A stretch of 38,370 nucleotides of DNA, taken from positions 1 to 38,370 of the forward strand of contig JAGLSJ010000001.1 of the NCBI GenBank assembly GCA_023270095.1, read 5' to 3'. Positions 16,516 to 21,835 of the stretch are shown one piece after another. Every line of letters starts with the position of its first letter. Within the stretch, counting starts at the first letter, position 1. The DNA is from Minisyncoccota bacterium. GTDB lineage: Bacteria; Patescibacteriota; Minisyncoccia; JAHIHE01; JAGLIN01. A model generated the notes under the pieces. It was not told the origin of the DNA and ran no database searches. It was given only the letters and a program-made list of their open reading frames with translations. The position numbers and the translations under genes were made by a program.

Positions 16516-16660
16516 ATTATAATTAATTTCAATATTTTAGTATTGCAAATTAGTTTTATTTATGATAGTTTAATGAAGTGTTAAGTGGCAAGTATTTAAG
16601 TGTTTGGTGTTTGATAACAGTTGTTAAATATTTAATACTAGATAGTTAAATGCCAATTCT

Positions 16661-16732
16661 GCCGCCTTCGTCTAACGGTTAGGACACCAGGTTCTCATCC
16701 TGGCAATAGGGGTTCGATTCCCCTAGGTGGTA
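16661..16732 (+). tRNA. tRNA-Glu (CTC)
   Basis: A full cloverleaf: acceptor GCCGCCT/AGGTGGT with two G-U pairs, D-stem GTCT/GGAC, anticodon stem CCAGG/CCTGG with loop TTCTCAT giving anticodon CTC, a 5-base variable loop, and T-stem AGGGG/CCCCT with loop TTCGATT. The discriminator is A and CCA is not encoded. It stands alone with its own terminator just downstream. Confidence 0.96.
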
Positions 16733-16744
16733 CACACTAAATCG

Positions 16745-16767
16745 TCCCTTAAATAAGGGATTTTTTT
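16745..16767 (+). terminator. Terminator after tRNA-Glu
   Basis: TCCCTTA-AA-TAAGGGA followed by seven T, a textbook intrinsic terminator 12 bases after the tRNA. Confidence 0.92.
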
Positions 16768-16829
16768 ATACCCCTTAAATAAAAATCAACCCCCTTTAAT
16801 TAGATTTCTTTTATGAACAGGATCTTCTA

Positions 16830-16873
16830 TTGACATTTTATAATATTTCAATAATATTATGAATATGGAGGTG
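16830..16873 (+). promoter_or_regulatory. Promoter and strong Shine-Dalgarno of the 66-residue gene
   Basis: TTGACA (16830-16835), 16 bases, TAATAT (16852-16857), then GGAGGTG (16867-16873) placed 8 bases before the ATG at 16882. The full anti-SD match contrasts with the nearly SD-less housekeeping genes of the window. Confidence 0.7.
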
Positions 16874-16881
16874 TTAGCCAA

Positions 16882-17082
16882 ATGGCTGAATATAGTGATA
16901 AAATGAAAACATTGTTTAGGAAAGCAAATCCACAATGCGATGCGGTAAACTGCGAAAAAGGTGACTTCCTTGTTTCTGAAAATACATGGGGAAATGTAAT
17001 CTGTGTAGGTTGCATGATACAGGGCAAAAATTTTGGTAAACCAATGATTATGCCAGAAGATTTTGTAATCCCATCTATGTAA
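16882..17082 (+). CDS. Small four-cysteine protein, unknown
   Basis: 66 residues with cysteines at C19, C24, C41 and C44 (CDAVNCEKG and ICVGCMIQG), a spacing that could bind one zinc ion or form disulfides. There is no signal peptide or membrane segment, so it is probably cytoplasmic. I do not recognise the family. The case for a real gene is unusually good: a consensus-like promoter, GGAGGTG eight bases before the ATG, and a compact, non-repetitive protein. It lies between the tRNA-Glu terminator and a minus-strand small ORF. It may belong with the other small cysteine-rich ORFs at 18146, 18404 and 18848; that link is inference. Confidence 0.8.
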   Translation: MAEYSDKMKTLFRKANPQCDAVNCEKGDFLVSENTWGNVICVGCMIQGKNFGKPMIMPEDFVIPSM

Positions 17083-17134
17083 GTTACTTGGTACTGTGCC
17101 TAATATATATTAAATAGGGTAGATAATTTATTAT

Positions 17135-17281
17135 TTACTCTTTATTTTTTATATAATCCAATTCACTAATCGCTTCATGCAATTTCTCTAATTCTTTAAT
17201 CAATGGATTCCAATTCTCATTGCAGAGGTATACCTTTGCATACTTTAAATTGTTTGGTGTACGAGTATTGATTATTTGCAT
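17135..17281 (-). CDS. Small 48-residue helical protein, unknown
   Basis: A 49-codon ORF from ATG 17281 to TAA 17135, below usual length cut-offs. The product starts MQIINTRTPNNLKYAKVYLC and ends with an amphipathic stretch, LIKELEKLHEAISELDYI. Composition is protein-like rather than random A/T-rich translation. It is divergent from the pseudouridine synthase, with about 43 bases between starts, and convergent with the four-cysteine gene. No Shine-Dalgarno site is visible. The function is unknown. Confidence 0.5.
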   Translation of the reverse strand: MQIINTRTPNNLKYAKVYLCNENWNPLIKELEKLHEAISELDYIKNKE

Positions 17282-17324
17282 GTAACTGCTATGATGAGTA
17301 TATTAATTTTATTAATCAATAACA

Positions 17325-18020
17325 ATGATATATCCAATAAGAATAAACAAATATTTAGCGGAGAAGAAAATTTGCAGTAGGAGGGAGGCTGATGAGTTGA
17401 TAAAAAACGGAAAGATAATTATAAATGGCAAAGTGGCGGAGTTAGGAGAAATGGTTTTGGAATCTGATGAGGTTGTAGTGGATGGTAATTTGAAAAAGCT
17501 TGTTTATTTAGCATATAATAAACCTAAAGGAGTTGTGACTCATACAGGACAAGAAGGAGAAACCTCAATTTCCGATATTATAAAATTAGACACTGATGTT
17601 TATCCATTAGGTAGGTTGGACAAGGATTCACGCGGATTGATACTTTTGACAAATGATGGTCGCGTGACGGATAAACTACTTAATCCAATTTATTCTCATG
17701 ATAAAGAATATATTGTGAAGGTTAATAAGTTTATCGATGAAAACTTTGAGAATGAAATGATTAACGGTGTGCAAATTGGTGGTGGTTATAAAACAAAAAA
17801 ATGTGTATTCAAAAAAATTGATGATTTTACTTTTTCAATTATATTAATTGAAGGAAAAAATAGACAGATTCGAAATATGTGTAAGGTTTTGGGATTTGGG
17901 GTTGTTGATTTGAAAAGGGTTAGGGTGATGAATGTTGAGTTGAATGACTTAAAGCAGGGGAGATATAGAGTAATTAATAATGAAGAGCTGGATAAATTTT
18001 TGACGGATTTAGGTTTGTAA
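17325..18020 (+). CDS. rRNA pseudouridine synthase, RluB/E/F family
   Basis: An RsuA-family enzyme that isomerises uridine in ribosomal RNA. An N-terminal S4 RNA-binding domain (residues about 5-60: INKYLAEKKICSRREADELI, GKVAELGEMV) is followed by the catalytic domain. This has YNKPKGVVTHT, the signature YPLGRLDKDSRGLILLTNDG with catalytic D99, and EGKNRQIRNMCKVLGFGV. Length 231 is typical. The target uridine (23S or 16S) cannot be decided from sequence. It begins at ATG 17325 without a Shine-Dalgarno site, on its own transcript. Confidence 0.93.
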   Translation: MIYPIRINKYLAEKKICSRREADELIKNGKIIINGKVAELGEMVLESDEVVVDGNLKKLVYLAYNKPKGVVTHTGQEGETSISDIIKLDTDVYPLGRLDKDSRGLILLTNDGRVTDKLLNPIYSHDKEYIVKVNKFIDENFENEMINGVQIGGGYKTKKCVFKKIDDFTFSIILIEGKNRQIRNMCKVLGFGVVDLKRVRVMNVELNDLKQGRYRVINNEELDKFLTDLGL

Positions 18021-18091
18021 GTTTTTTCAATTTCAGATATTATTTTTTAAGAGAGCATTGAATAAAATATTTTTACATAAGGTCTTAATTA

Positions 18092-18119
18092 TTGACATGG
18101 TTAATATTTGTGCTATTAT
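18092..18119 (+). promoter_or_regulatory. Strong promoter before Cys-codon leader ORF
   Basis: TTGACA (18092-18097), 16 bases, TATTAT (18114-18119) with an extended TGC just before it. The start site would be near 18126, 20 bases before the small ORF at 18146. Confidence 0.75.
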
Positions 18120-18145
18120 ATACCTAAGATAACTTTAAAGTATTT

Positions 18146-18190
18146 ATGAAAACATTTTCAAACCAAATTTGTTGTTGTAGCGTCCTGTAA
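18146..18190 (+). CDS. Candidate 14-residue Cys-run leader peptide
   Basis: ORF encoding MKTFSNQICCCSVL, with three consecutive TGT cysteine codons at 18170-18178. It starts about 20 bases after a strong predicted promoter. Its TAA is exactly the loop of a CCTG-TAAT-CAGG hairpin, and its Cys codons lie between the arms of an outer 7-bp stem. Small ORFs with Cys runs are known in actinobacteria and proteobacteria as cysteine- or metal-responsive attenuators, and this has the same geometry. No Shine-Dalgarno site is seen, so translation is not shown. The likely controlled gene would be the 42-residue Cys-rich ORF at 18404. Confidence 0.4.
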   Translation: MKTFSNQICCCSVL

Positions 18191-18204
18191 TCAGGTTGGT
18201 TTTT
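18160..18204 (+). promoter_or_regulatory. Nested hairpin, possible attenuator
   Basis: Outer stem AAACCAA (18160-18166) with TTGGTTT (18196-18202), inner stem CCTG-TAAT-CAGG (18184-18195), followed by T residues. A ribosome paused at the Cys codons would cover the outer 5' arm and the inner hairpin. This is proposed regulation, not demonstrated. Confidence 0.4.
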
Positions 18205-18254
18205 AAGTGTTGTGTAAATTTTTTGTAAATTGATTTAAATGATGTTTATAAGCC

Positions 18255-18275
18255 CGCCTGTTTGGCGTGTTTTTT
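18255..18275 (+). terminator. Short GC hairpin with T-run
   Basis: CGCC-TGTTT-GGCG followed by TGTTTTTT. It would end a transcript of about 150 bases started near 18126 unless read through to the 42-residue ORF. Confidence 0.55.
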
Positions 18276-18403
18276 ATTGTACTAGGGCAGTATAGTATGG
18301 GTATGCGGATGGATGTAAACCATTTATAACATAGGTTTAAATCCGATTCCCGGCTTTCAAGAGTTTTAATAGAAAATAAAAATAAAAATGTAAATGAGAA
18401 GTG

Positions 18404-18532
18404 ATGAAAATGGAAAATAAAAAGGTTATAGATACAAATGGTTGTGTAAATTGTTCTAAAAAAGGACAAGAAGCGATTGAGTGTTGTAAAAAAACTTGGG
18501 AAGTTAATGAGCATAAACCGCATTCCTGTTAA
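18404..18532 (+). CDS. Small cysteine-rich protein, 42 residues
   Basis: ORF from ATG 18404 to TAA 18532, with alternative starts GTG 18401 and ATG 18410. The product carries a CxxC (GCVNCSKKG), an adjacent pair (IECCKKTW) and the C-terminal HKPHSC. Five cysteines and two histidines in 42 residues suggest metal binding or a redox/peptide-modification substrate. The family is not recognised. Just after the stop lies a 14-bp perfect inverted repeat. The antisense ORF over the same bases (18203-18523) has a random A/T-rich product and is dismissed. Translation is plausible but only weakly supported by the ribosome-binding region (GAGAAG shortly upstream). Confidence 0.6.
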   Translation: MKMENKKVIDTNGCVNCSKKGQEAIECCKKTWEVNEHKPHSC

Positions 18533-18533
18533 A

Positions 18534-18579
18534 TTTTTCTAGAGAGGATTTTAAATGAATTTAAGCCTCTCTAGAAAAA
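18534..18579. terminator. Strong 14-bp hairpin after Cys-rich ORF
   Basis: TTTTTCTAGAGAGG pairs perfectly with CCTCTCTAGAAAAA around an 18-base loop that is itself partly palindromic. The 3' arm ends in A rather than T, so it is a strong hairpin but not a canonical terminator; processing or transcript protection are alternatives. Confidence 0.6.
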
Positions 18580-18644
18580 TATTTTAAAATCTTAAAGATA
18601 GAGATTTGAGTATTTTTTTAAAATTACAAAACACAAAATATTAT

Positions 18645-18735
18645 TGTTATCGCGAGTGATGATAGAAGCATGGCAATCTAATAGTTAAGCTCTTTGCATG
18701 TAGTTTCGGGATTTTTCGTTTCACTCAGAATGACA
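18645..18735. repeat. 91-bp TIR element, copy B
   Basis: Reverse-oriented copy of the element at 5618-5708, again exactly 91 bases, about 80% identical, ending tcactcagaatgaca. It sits between the two small Cys-rich ORFs. Confidence 0.8.
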
Positions 18736-18847
18736 TTTCGTAATTTAAAGTAATTTATTTAAACCCTTGTCTTTAAAATGAAATATCTCTGAATGTTAAA
18801 AAGAGATTCGATTACTGACAAAAAAAATAAAAAGAGGTGAGAGAATT

Positions 18848-18874
18848 ATGTGTGATTGTTGCACATGCTGTTAA
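18848..18874 (+). CDS. Candidate eight-residue peptide MCDCCTCC
   Basis: ATG ORF of eight codons plus stop, encoding MCDCCTCC: five of eight residues are cysteine. AGGTGA at 18835-18840 is a full anti-SD match 7 bases before the ATG, the best-spaced ribosome-binding site in the area. A 16-bp hairpin follows 20 bases after the stop (18894-18929), with its T-run on the other strand. The ORF is too short for any family assignment. It may be a leader peptide, a metal-chelating peptide or a chance ORF; the SD is the reason to take it seriously. No clear promoter is seen. Confidence 0.35.
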   Translation: MCDCCTCC

Positions 18875-18885
18875 AATTGGCATCT

Positions 18886-18929
18886 AAAAAAAGAAGGCTT
18901 GGAGTGGATGGAAATCCATTCTAAGCCTT
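18886..18929 (-). terminator. Terminator of prephenate dehydratase gene
   Basis: A 16-bp stem (18894-18909 with 18914-18929, two G-U pairs) and GGAA loop, followed on the minus strand by CTTTTTTT. It lies 36 bases after the dehydratase stop. On the plus strand it is only a hairpin. Confidence 0.8.
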
Positions 18930-18965
18930 ATTAACTATTATGAGTTTAGAAAAAATAAGATGTTT

Positions 18966-19544
18966 TTATTTGTTTAAATTTTCCCCCACAACAAAAGTTG
19001 TAAAATTGAATTTGAGATCTTGAATACTTTCTTCGAGTATATCTAGGTTATATAATTTCTTGCATATTTTTGGTGCGATAACGGCAGTGTCTGAGGTTAA
19101 TGTATTATTATGTAAATCTTTTGCTGCACTTGCTGTATCAGAATATTCTTGTAATTTTATGTTTGGTAATTTTTGTTTAATATACATTCTACATTGTTTT
19201 AGTGCTTGAGGATGGGAGGCAATTTTTTTTATGTCACTGACATTTATTCCTCTTTGAACAAGAAGACAGTGTTGCACATCGATTTCAAATATTTTTTTAA
19301 TATTAAAATTATAATTACTGATAGCATAAATTGCTTCGATTACAATTCCGCCATTTGAATTTTCGATTGGAAAAATTGCTTTATCAATTTTTTTATCATG
19401 CAATGTTTTGAGAGTTTTTTCTGCATTAATTAAATATTTTAATTTATAATTTTTTATATTATTTTTTTGGCAATAATAGTTTGCAGCTTCTTCAGAAAAG
19501 CTTCCAACATTTCCTGAGATTCCAATTTTAATTTCCTTTTTCAT
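18966..19544 (-). CDS. pheA: Prephenate dehydratase homologue without ACT domain
   Basis: Prephenate dehydratase converts prephenate to phenylpyruvate in phenylalanine synthesis. Family blocks in order: GNVGSFSEEAANYYC, FPIENSNGGIV, IASHPQALKQCRMYI, YSDTASAAKDL, APKICKKLYNLDILEESIQD and NFTTFVVG. The catalytic Thr of the TRF motif is kept, but the motif reads TTF, so the following Arg is Thr. There is no ACT regulatory domain; the protein ends at 192 residues. I prefer ATG 19544 over ATG 19580 because a TATAAT on the minus strand lies between them and homologues begin at KIGISG. No other aromatic-pathway gene is in the window, so its role may differ from textbook Phe synthesis. Confidence 0.8.
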   Translation of the reverse strand: MKKEIKIGISGNVGSFSEEAANYYCQKNNIKNYKLKYLINAEKTLKTLHDKKIDKAIFPIENSNGGIVIEAIYAISNYNFNIKKIFEIDVQHCLLVQRGINVSDIKKIASHPQALKQCRMYIKQKLPNIKLQEYSDTASAAKDLHNNTLTSDTAVIAPKICKKLYNLDILEESIQDLKFNFTTFVVGENLNK

Positions 19545-19611
19545 ATTTATTTCTTTAATGATATAATTATATTCTAGCATAAAGAGAAAATAATGCTATT
19601 TTTATTTCCAC

Positions 19612-19639
19612 TTGTCATATAATTCAAAAGTTGTATAAT
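19612..19639 (+). promoter_or_regulatory. Promoter of the regulator-like gene
   Basis: TTGTCA (19612-19617), 16 bases, TATAAT (19634-19639), 41 bases before the ATG at 19680. Confidence 0.7.
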
Positions 19640-19679
19640 ATAAAAATAGGTTGAATTTTATTTATTTATTAAGCTTAGC

Positions 19680-20258
19680 ATGTCTGAGATTTTAGAAAAT
19701 TTATTTCGTTCAAAAGCTGAAGTGAAACTTCTGCGTCTTTTTTTGAATAATCCAGAGGAGGAATATCTTTTTAATGAGATTGTCAGTAGTTCAAGAATGA
19801 AAGCTCCTTTGACGCGTAAAGAGATTAATAATTTTTTAAAAATTAAATTTTTAGTTCAACGAAAAAAAACAAAAAAAATATATTACTCTGTTAATAAGAA
19901 TTTTATTCTTTATAACGAATTAAAGAGATTAATTTTCAAAGCAAGTCCAGCTTCGTCTGATAAAATTTCTAGTCAAGTTATGAAATTAGGTAAAATAAGA
20001 TTCGTATTAATTTCAGGAGTTTTTTTGAATTCTGATAAAACCCAAATTGATATTTTGATTGTTGGAGAAAACATTAATAGAAATAAATTAAAAACTTTTT
20101 TATCTAATATTGAGGCAGAAGTTGGCAAAGGAATTAACTATGTTTGCATGAGTACGGATGAACTTCGATATAGAAAGGGTATGTTTGACAAGTTTATAAT
20201 AAACATCTTTGAAAGTCCACATAAAGTTTTGATCGATAGAATGAAAAAAGATATTTGA
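19680..20258 (+). CDS. Winged-helix protein with nucleotidyltransferase-like domain
   Basis: 192 residues. The first 90 look like a winged-helix DNA-binding domain (KAEVKLLRLFLNNPEEEYLF, MKAPLTRKEINNFLKIKFLV, IYYSVNKNFILYNELKRLI). The rest resembles a minimal nucleotidyltransferase fold: IRFVLISGVFLNSDKTQIDILIVG mimics the G-S...D-x-D pattern but keeps only one clear carboxylate pair, so catalysis is doubtful. This combination recurs in Patescibacteria as a putative transcriptional regulator. It has its own promoter and a terminator at 20289, and lies just upstream of the FtsA-like gene, which has a separate promoter. The regulatory target is unknown. Confidence 0.6.
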   Translation: MSEILENLFRSKAEVKLLRLFLNNPEEEYLFNEIVSSSRMKAPLTRKEINNFLKIKFLVQRKKTKKIYYSVNKNFILYNELKRLIFKASPASSDKISSQVMKLGKIRFVLISGVFLNSDKTQIDILIVGENINRNKLKTFLSNIEAEVGKGINYVCMSTDELRYRKGMFDKFIINIFESPHKVLIDRMKKDI

Positions 20259-20288
20259 TTTAGATTTTTAGATAGCTTTATTTAGGAT

Positions 20289-20316
20289 AAGCAATATTTG
20301 CAGATTGCTTTTTTAT
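20289..20316 (+). terminator. Terminator of the regulator-like gene
   Basis: AAGCAAT (20289-20295) and ATTGCTT (20304-20310) followed by TTTTTATTTTT; 31 bases after the stop at 20258. Confidence 0.88.
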
Positions 20317-20446
20317 TTTTTATTTAGTGGGTGTCTTAAAGCATAGAAAGTGATGGACATCTGATATAATTTTTGTTTAAATTACCTTGAATTACAAAAT
20401 ACTATTAAAATGTCACCTTGAAATGATTCGCTAGCTGGTGAAAATT

Positions 20447-20497
20447 GAGAGATCTGAAATCATAATAAATGAGCTTGATTATGTTTATAGATTTCTC
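20447..20497. other. Structured intergenic stem-loop
   Basis: GAGAGATCT pairs with AGATTTCTC (one G-U) and, inside it, CATAAT pairs with ATTATG around a GAGCTT-containing loop. TAGCT/AGCTA just outside (20430-20434 and 20499-20503) could close it. No gene lies in the 325-base gap 20259-20583, which otherwise holds the terminator, an isolated TGATATAAT at 20362 and the promoter at 20529. Confidence 0.5.
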
Positions 20498-20528
20498 ATA
20501 GCTACCACTCCCACGAAACGACAAGTTG

Positions 20529-20557
20529 TTGTCAATAAATGATAAATTTATTATAAT
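20529..20557 (+). promoter_or_regulatory. Promoter of the FtsA-like operon
   Basis: TTGTCA (20529-20534), 17 bases, TATAAT (20552-20557), giving a leader of about 20 bases before ATG 20584. Confidence 0.75.
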
Positions 20558-20583
20558 AAATTAGATTCTAAAAATAAAAATGA

Positions 20584-21825
20584 ATGAGTATTTCTTCAAA
20601 ATTATTTGGAAATAAGCTTAATGATTATTTTATATCACTTGATATTGGTTCGGAAGTTGTTAAGGCTTTAATTGTGCAATTAGACAGGAAAAATGAAAGA
20701 GCTTTTATTATTGGTGTTGGAAAAAGATATCAGAAAAATGAGAATATCTTAATTGATGTTAAGGATAATTTCCAAAATATTGTTTCTGTTTGTGCTTTCG
20801 CAGTTGACGATGCAGTAAAAATTGCTAAAATAAGGCCTAGAAAAATTATCATTGGAATGGATGGAAATTTTGTAAAGGGTGTTTCAATTAAAATTAATTA
20901 TAAAAGAAAAACAAATAAAGACAGAATAGGAGAGAAAGAGCTGAAAAGTATTATCGCTGAGGTTCAAAGAAATTTACATGAGAATGTGAGGAAAATTGTA
21001 CAAAAAAAGGAAGCTTTTGATTCTGATATATTTATTACTCATTCTTCGATAACAAATATTAATATAGATGGCTATAAAGTAATTAATCCTATAGGATTCA
21101 AAGGAAGCAACATTGAATTTTCTATATTCAATTCATTTATGCTTCATTCTCACTATGAATTAATAAAAAATATTTCCAAGAAGTTAAATGCGGAGTTGCT
21201 GGAAATTGTTTCGCAGTTATATGCAGTCTCAATCGCAAAGGGAATAAAAAATATTTCAAAATCAAATATTATACTTGTTGATATTGGAAGAAAAACGACC
21301 AGTGTAGCTGTGTTATATAAAGGGATTATTGAAAGCGTTAAATCTTTTAATATTGGAGAAAAATCTTTTAATCACCATTCGTTAAGTGAATTTGATCTAA
21401 AAGCTACAGAAACTGAAAATCCTGAAAAGAGATGTAATAAAGGTAGAATGGACGAATCATCATCTGATAAAATTAATAAAGCGTTTGAAAATTATGAAAT
21501 TTTGTTAGATGGTATTGAATTGTCTTTGGAAGATTTTGCACATATAAATTTAGCTTCTTTTAAGATATTATTTTATGGAGAGGGAAGTGGGTTCTCTGAA
21601 AATAATAGGGATGTGATAATCAAGTTACTGAGCAAAAGATTATTTCCTTTTTCTAAAATGAAAATAGATTTTATTGATTATCGCGATATCTTAAAAATAA
21701 AAGATAAAACAAACGAAATAAAAGATTTTCAATATATAAATTCTTTAAGTTTAGCAAATTTTATTTTCGATAAAGAAGTTGAAGAAGATCAGTGCAATAA
21801 AATTTTAAATAATATTATTAAATAA
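20584..21825 (+). CDS. FtsA/PilM-like actin-fold ATPase
   Basis: 413 residues with the actin-like ATPase layout: phosphate-1 YFISLDIGSEVVKALIVQLD near the N-terminus, an inserted SHS2-like subdomain (about 100-190), and phosphate-2 NIILVDIGRKTTSVAVLYKG around 232-251. An adenosine motif around LFYGEGSGFSENNRDVI replaces the usual GGxA. FtsA anchors FtsZ to the membrane and PilM anchors the pilus platform through a partner membrane protein. I see no C-terminal amphipathic membrane helix typical of FtsA. The next gene, 10 bases on, encodes a single-pass membrane protein, so an actin-like ATPase with a membrane partner, as in PilM-PilN, is a reasonable model. Function is not established. Confidence 0.75.
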   Translation: MSISSKLFGNKLNDYFISLDIGSEVVKALIVQLDRKNERAFIIGVGKRYQKNENILIDVKDNFQNIVSVCAFAVDDAVKIAKIRPRKIIIGMDGNFVKGVSIKINYKRKTNKDRIGEKELKSIIAEVQRNLHENVRKIVQKKEAFDSDIFITHSSITNINIDGYKVINPIGFKGSNIEFSIFNSFMLHSHYELIKNISKKLNAELLEIVSQLYAVSIAKGIKNISKSNIILVDIGRKTTSVAVLYKGIIESVKSFNIGEKSFNHHSLSEFDLKATETENPEKRCNKGRMDESSSDKINKAFENYEILLDGIELSLEDFAHINLASFKILFYGEGSGFSENNRDVIIKLLSKRLFPFSKMKIDFIDYRDILKIKDKTNEIKDFQYINSLSLANFIFDKEVEEDQCNKILNNIIK

Positions 21826-21835
21826 AAATAAAATT

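Noticed and set aside
18203..18523. 106-residue minus-strand ORF over the small Cys-rich ORF
   Set aside because: The product is Phe/Leu/Thr-rich without domain character, it overlaps the terminator hairpin and the plus-strand ORF, and it has no ribosome-binding site. It is an A/T-driven shadow.
20401..20520. T-box riboswitch
   Set aside because: No T-box core sequence, no specifier loop layout and no aminoacyl-tRNA or amino acid gene downstream.
20584..21825. Bona fide ftsA of a division operon
   Set aside because: No ftsZ nearby, no C-terminal membrane helix, and the partner gene is a bitopic membrane protein, so an FtsA/PilM-like label is safer.
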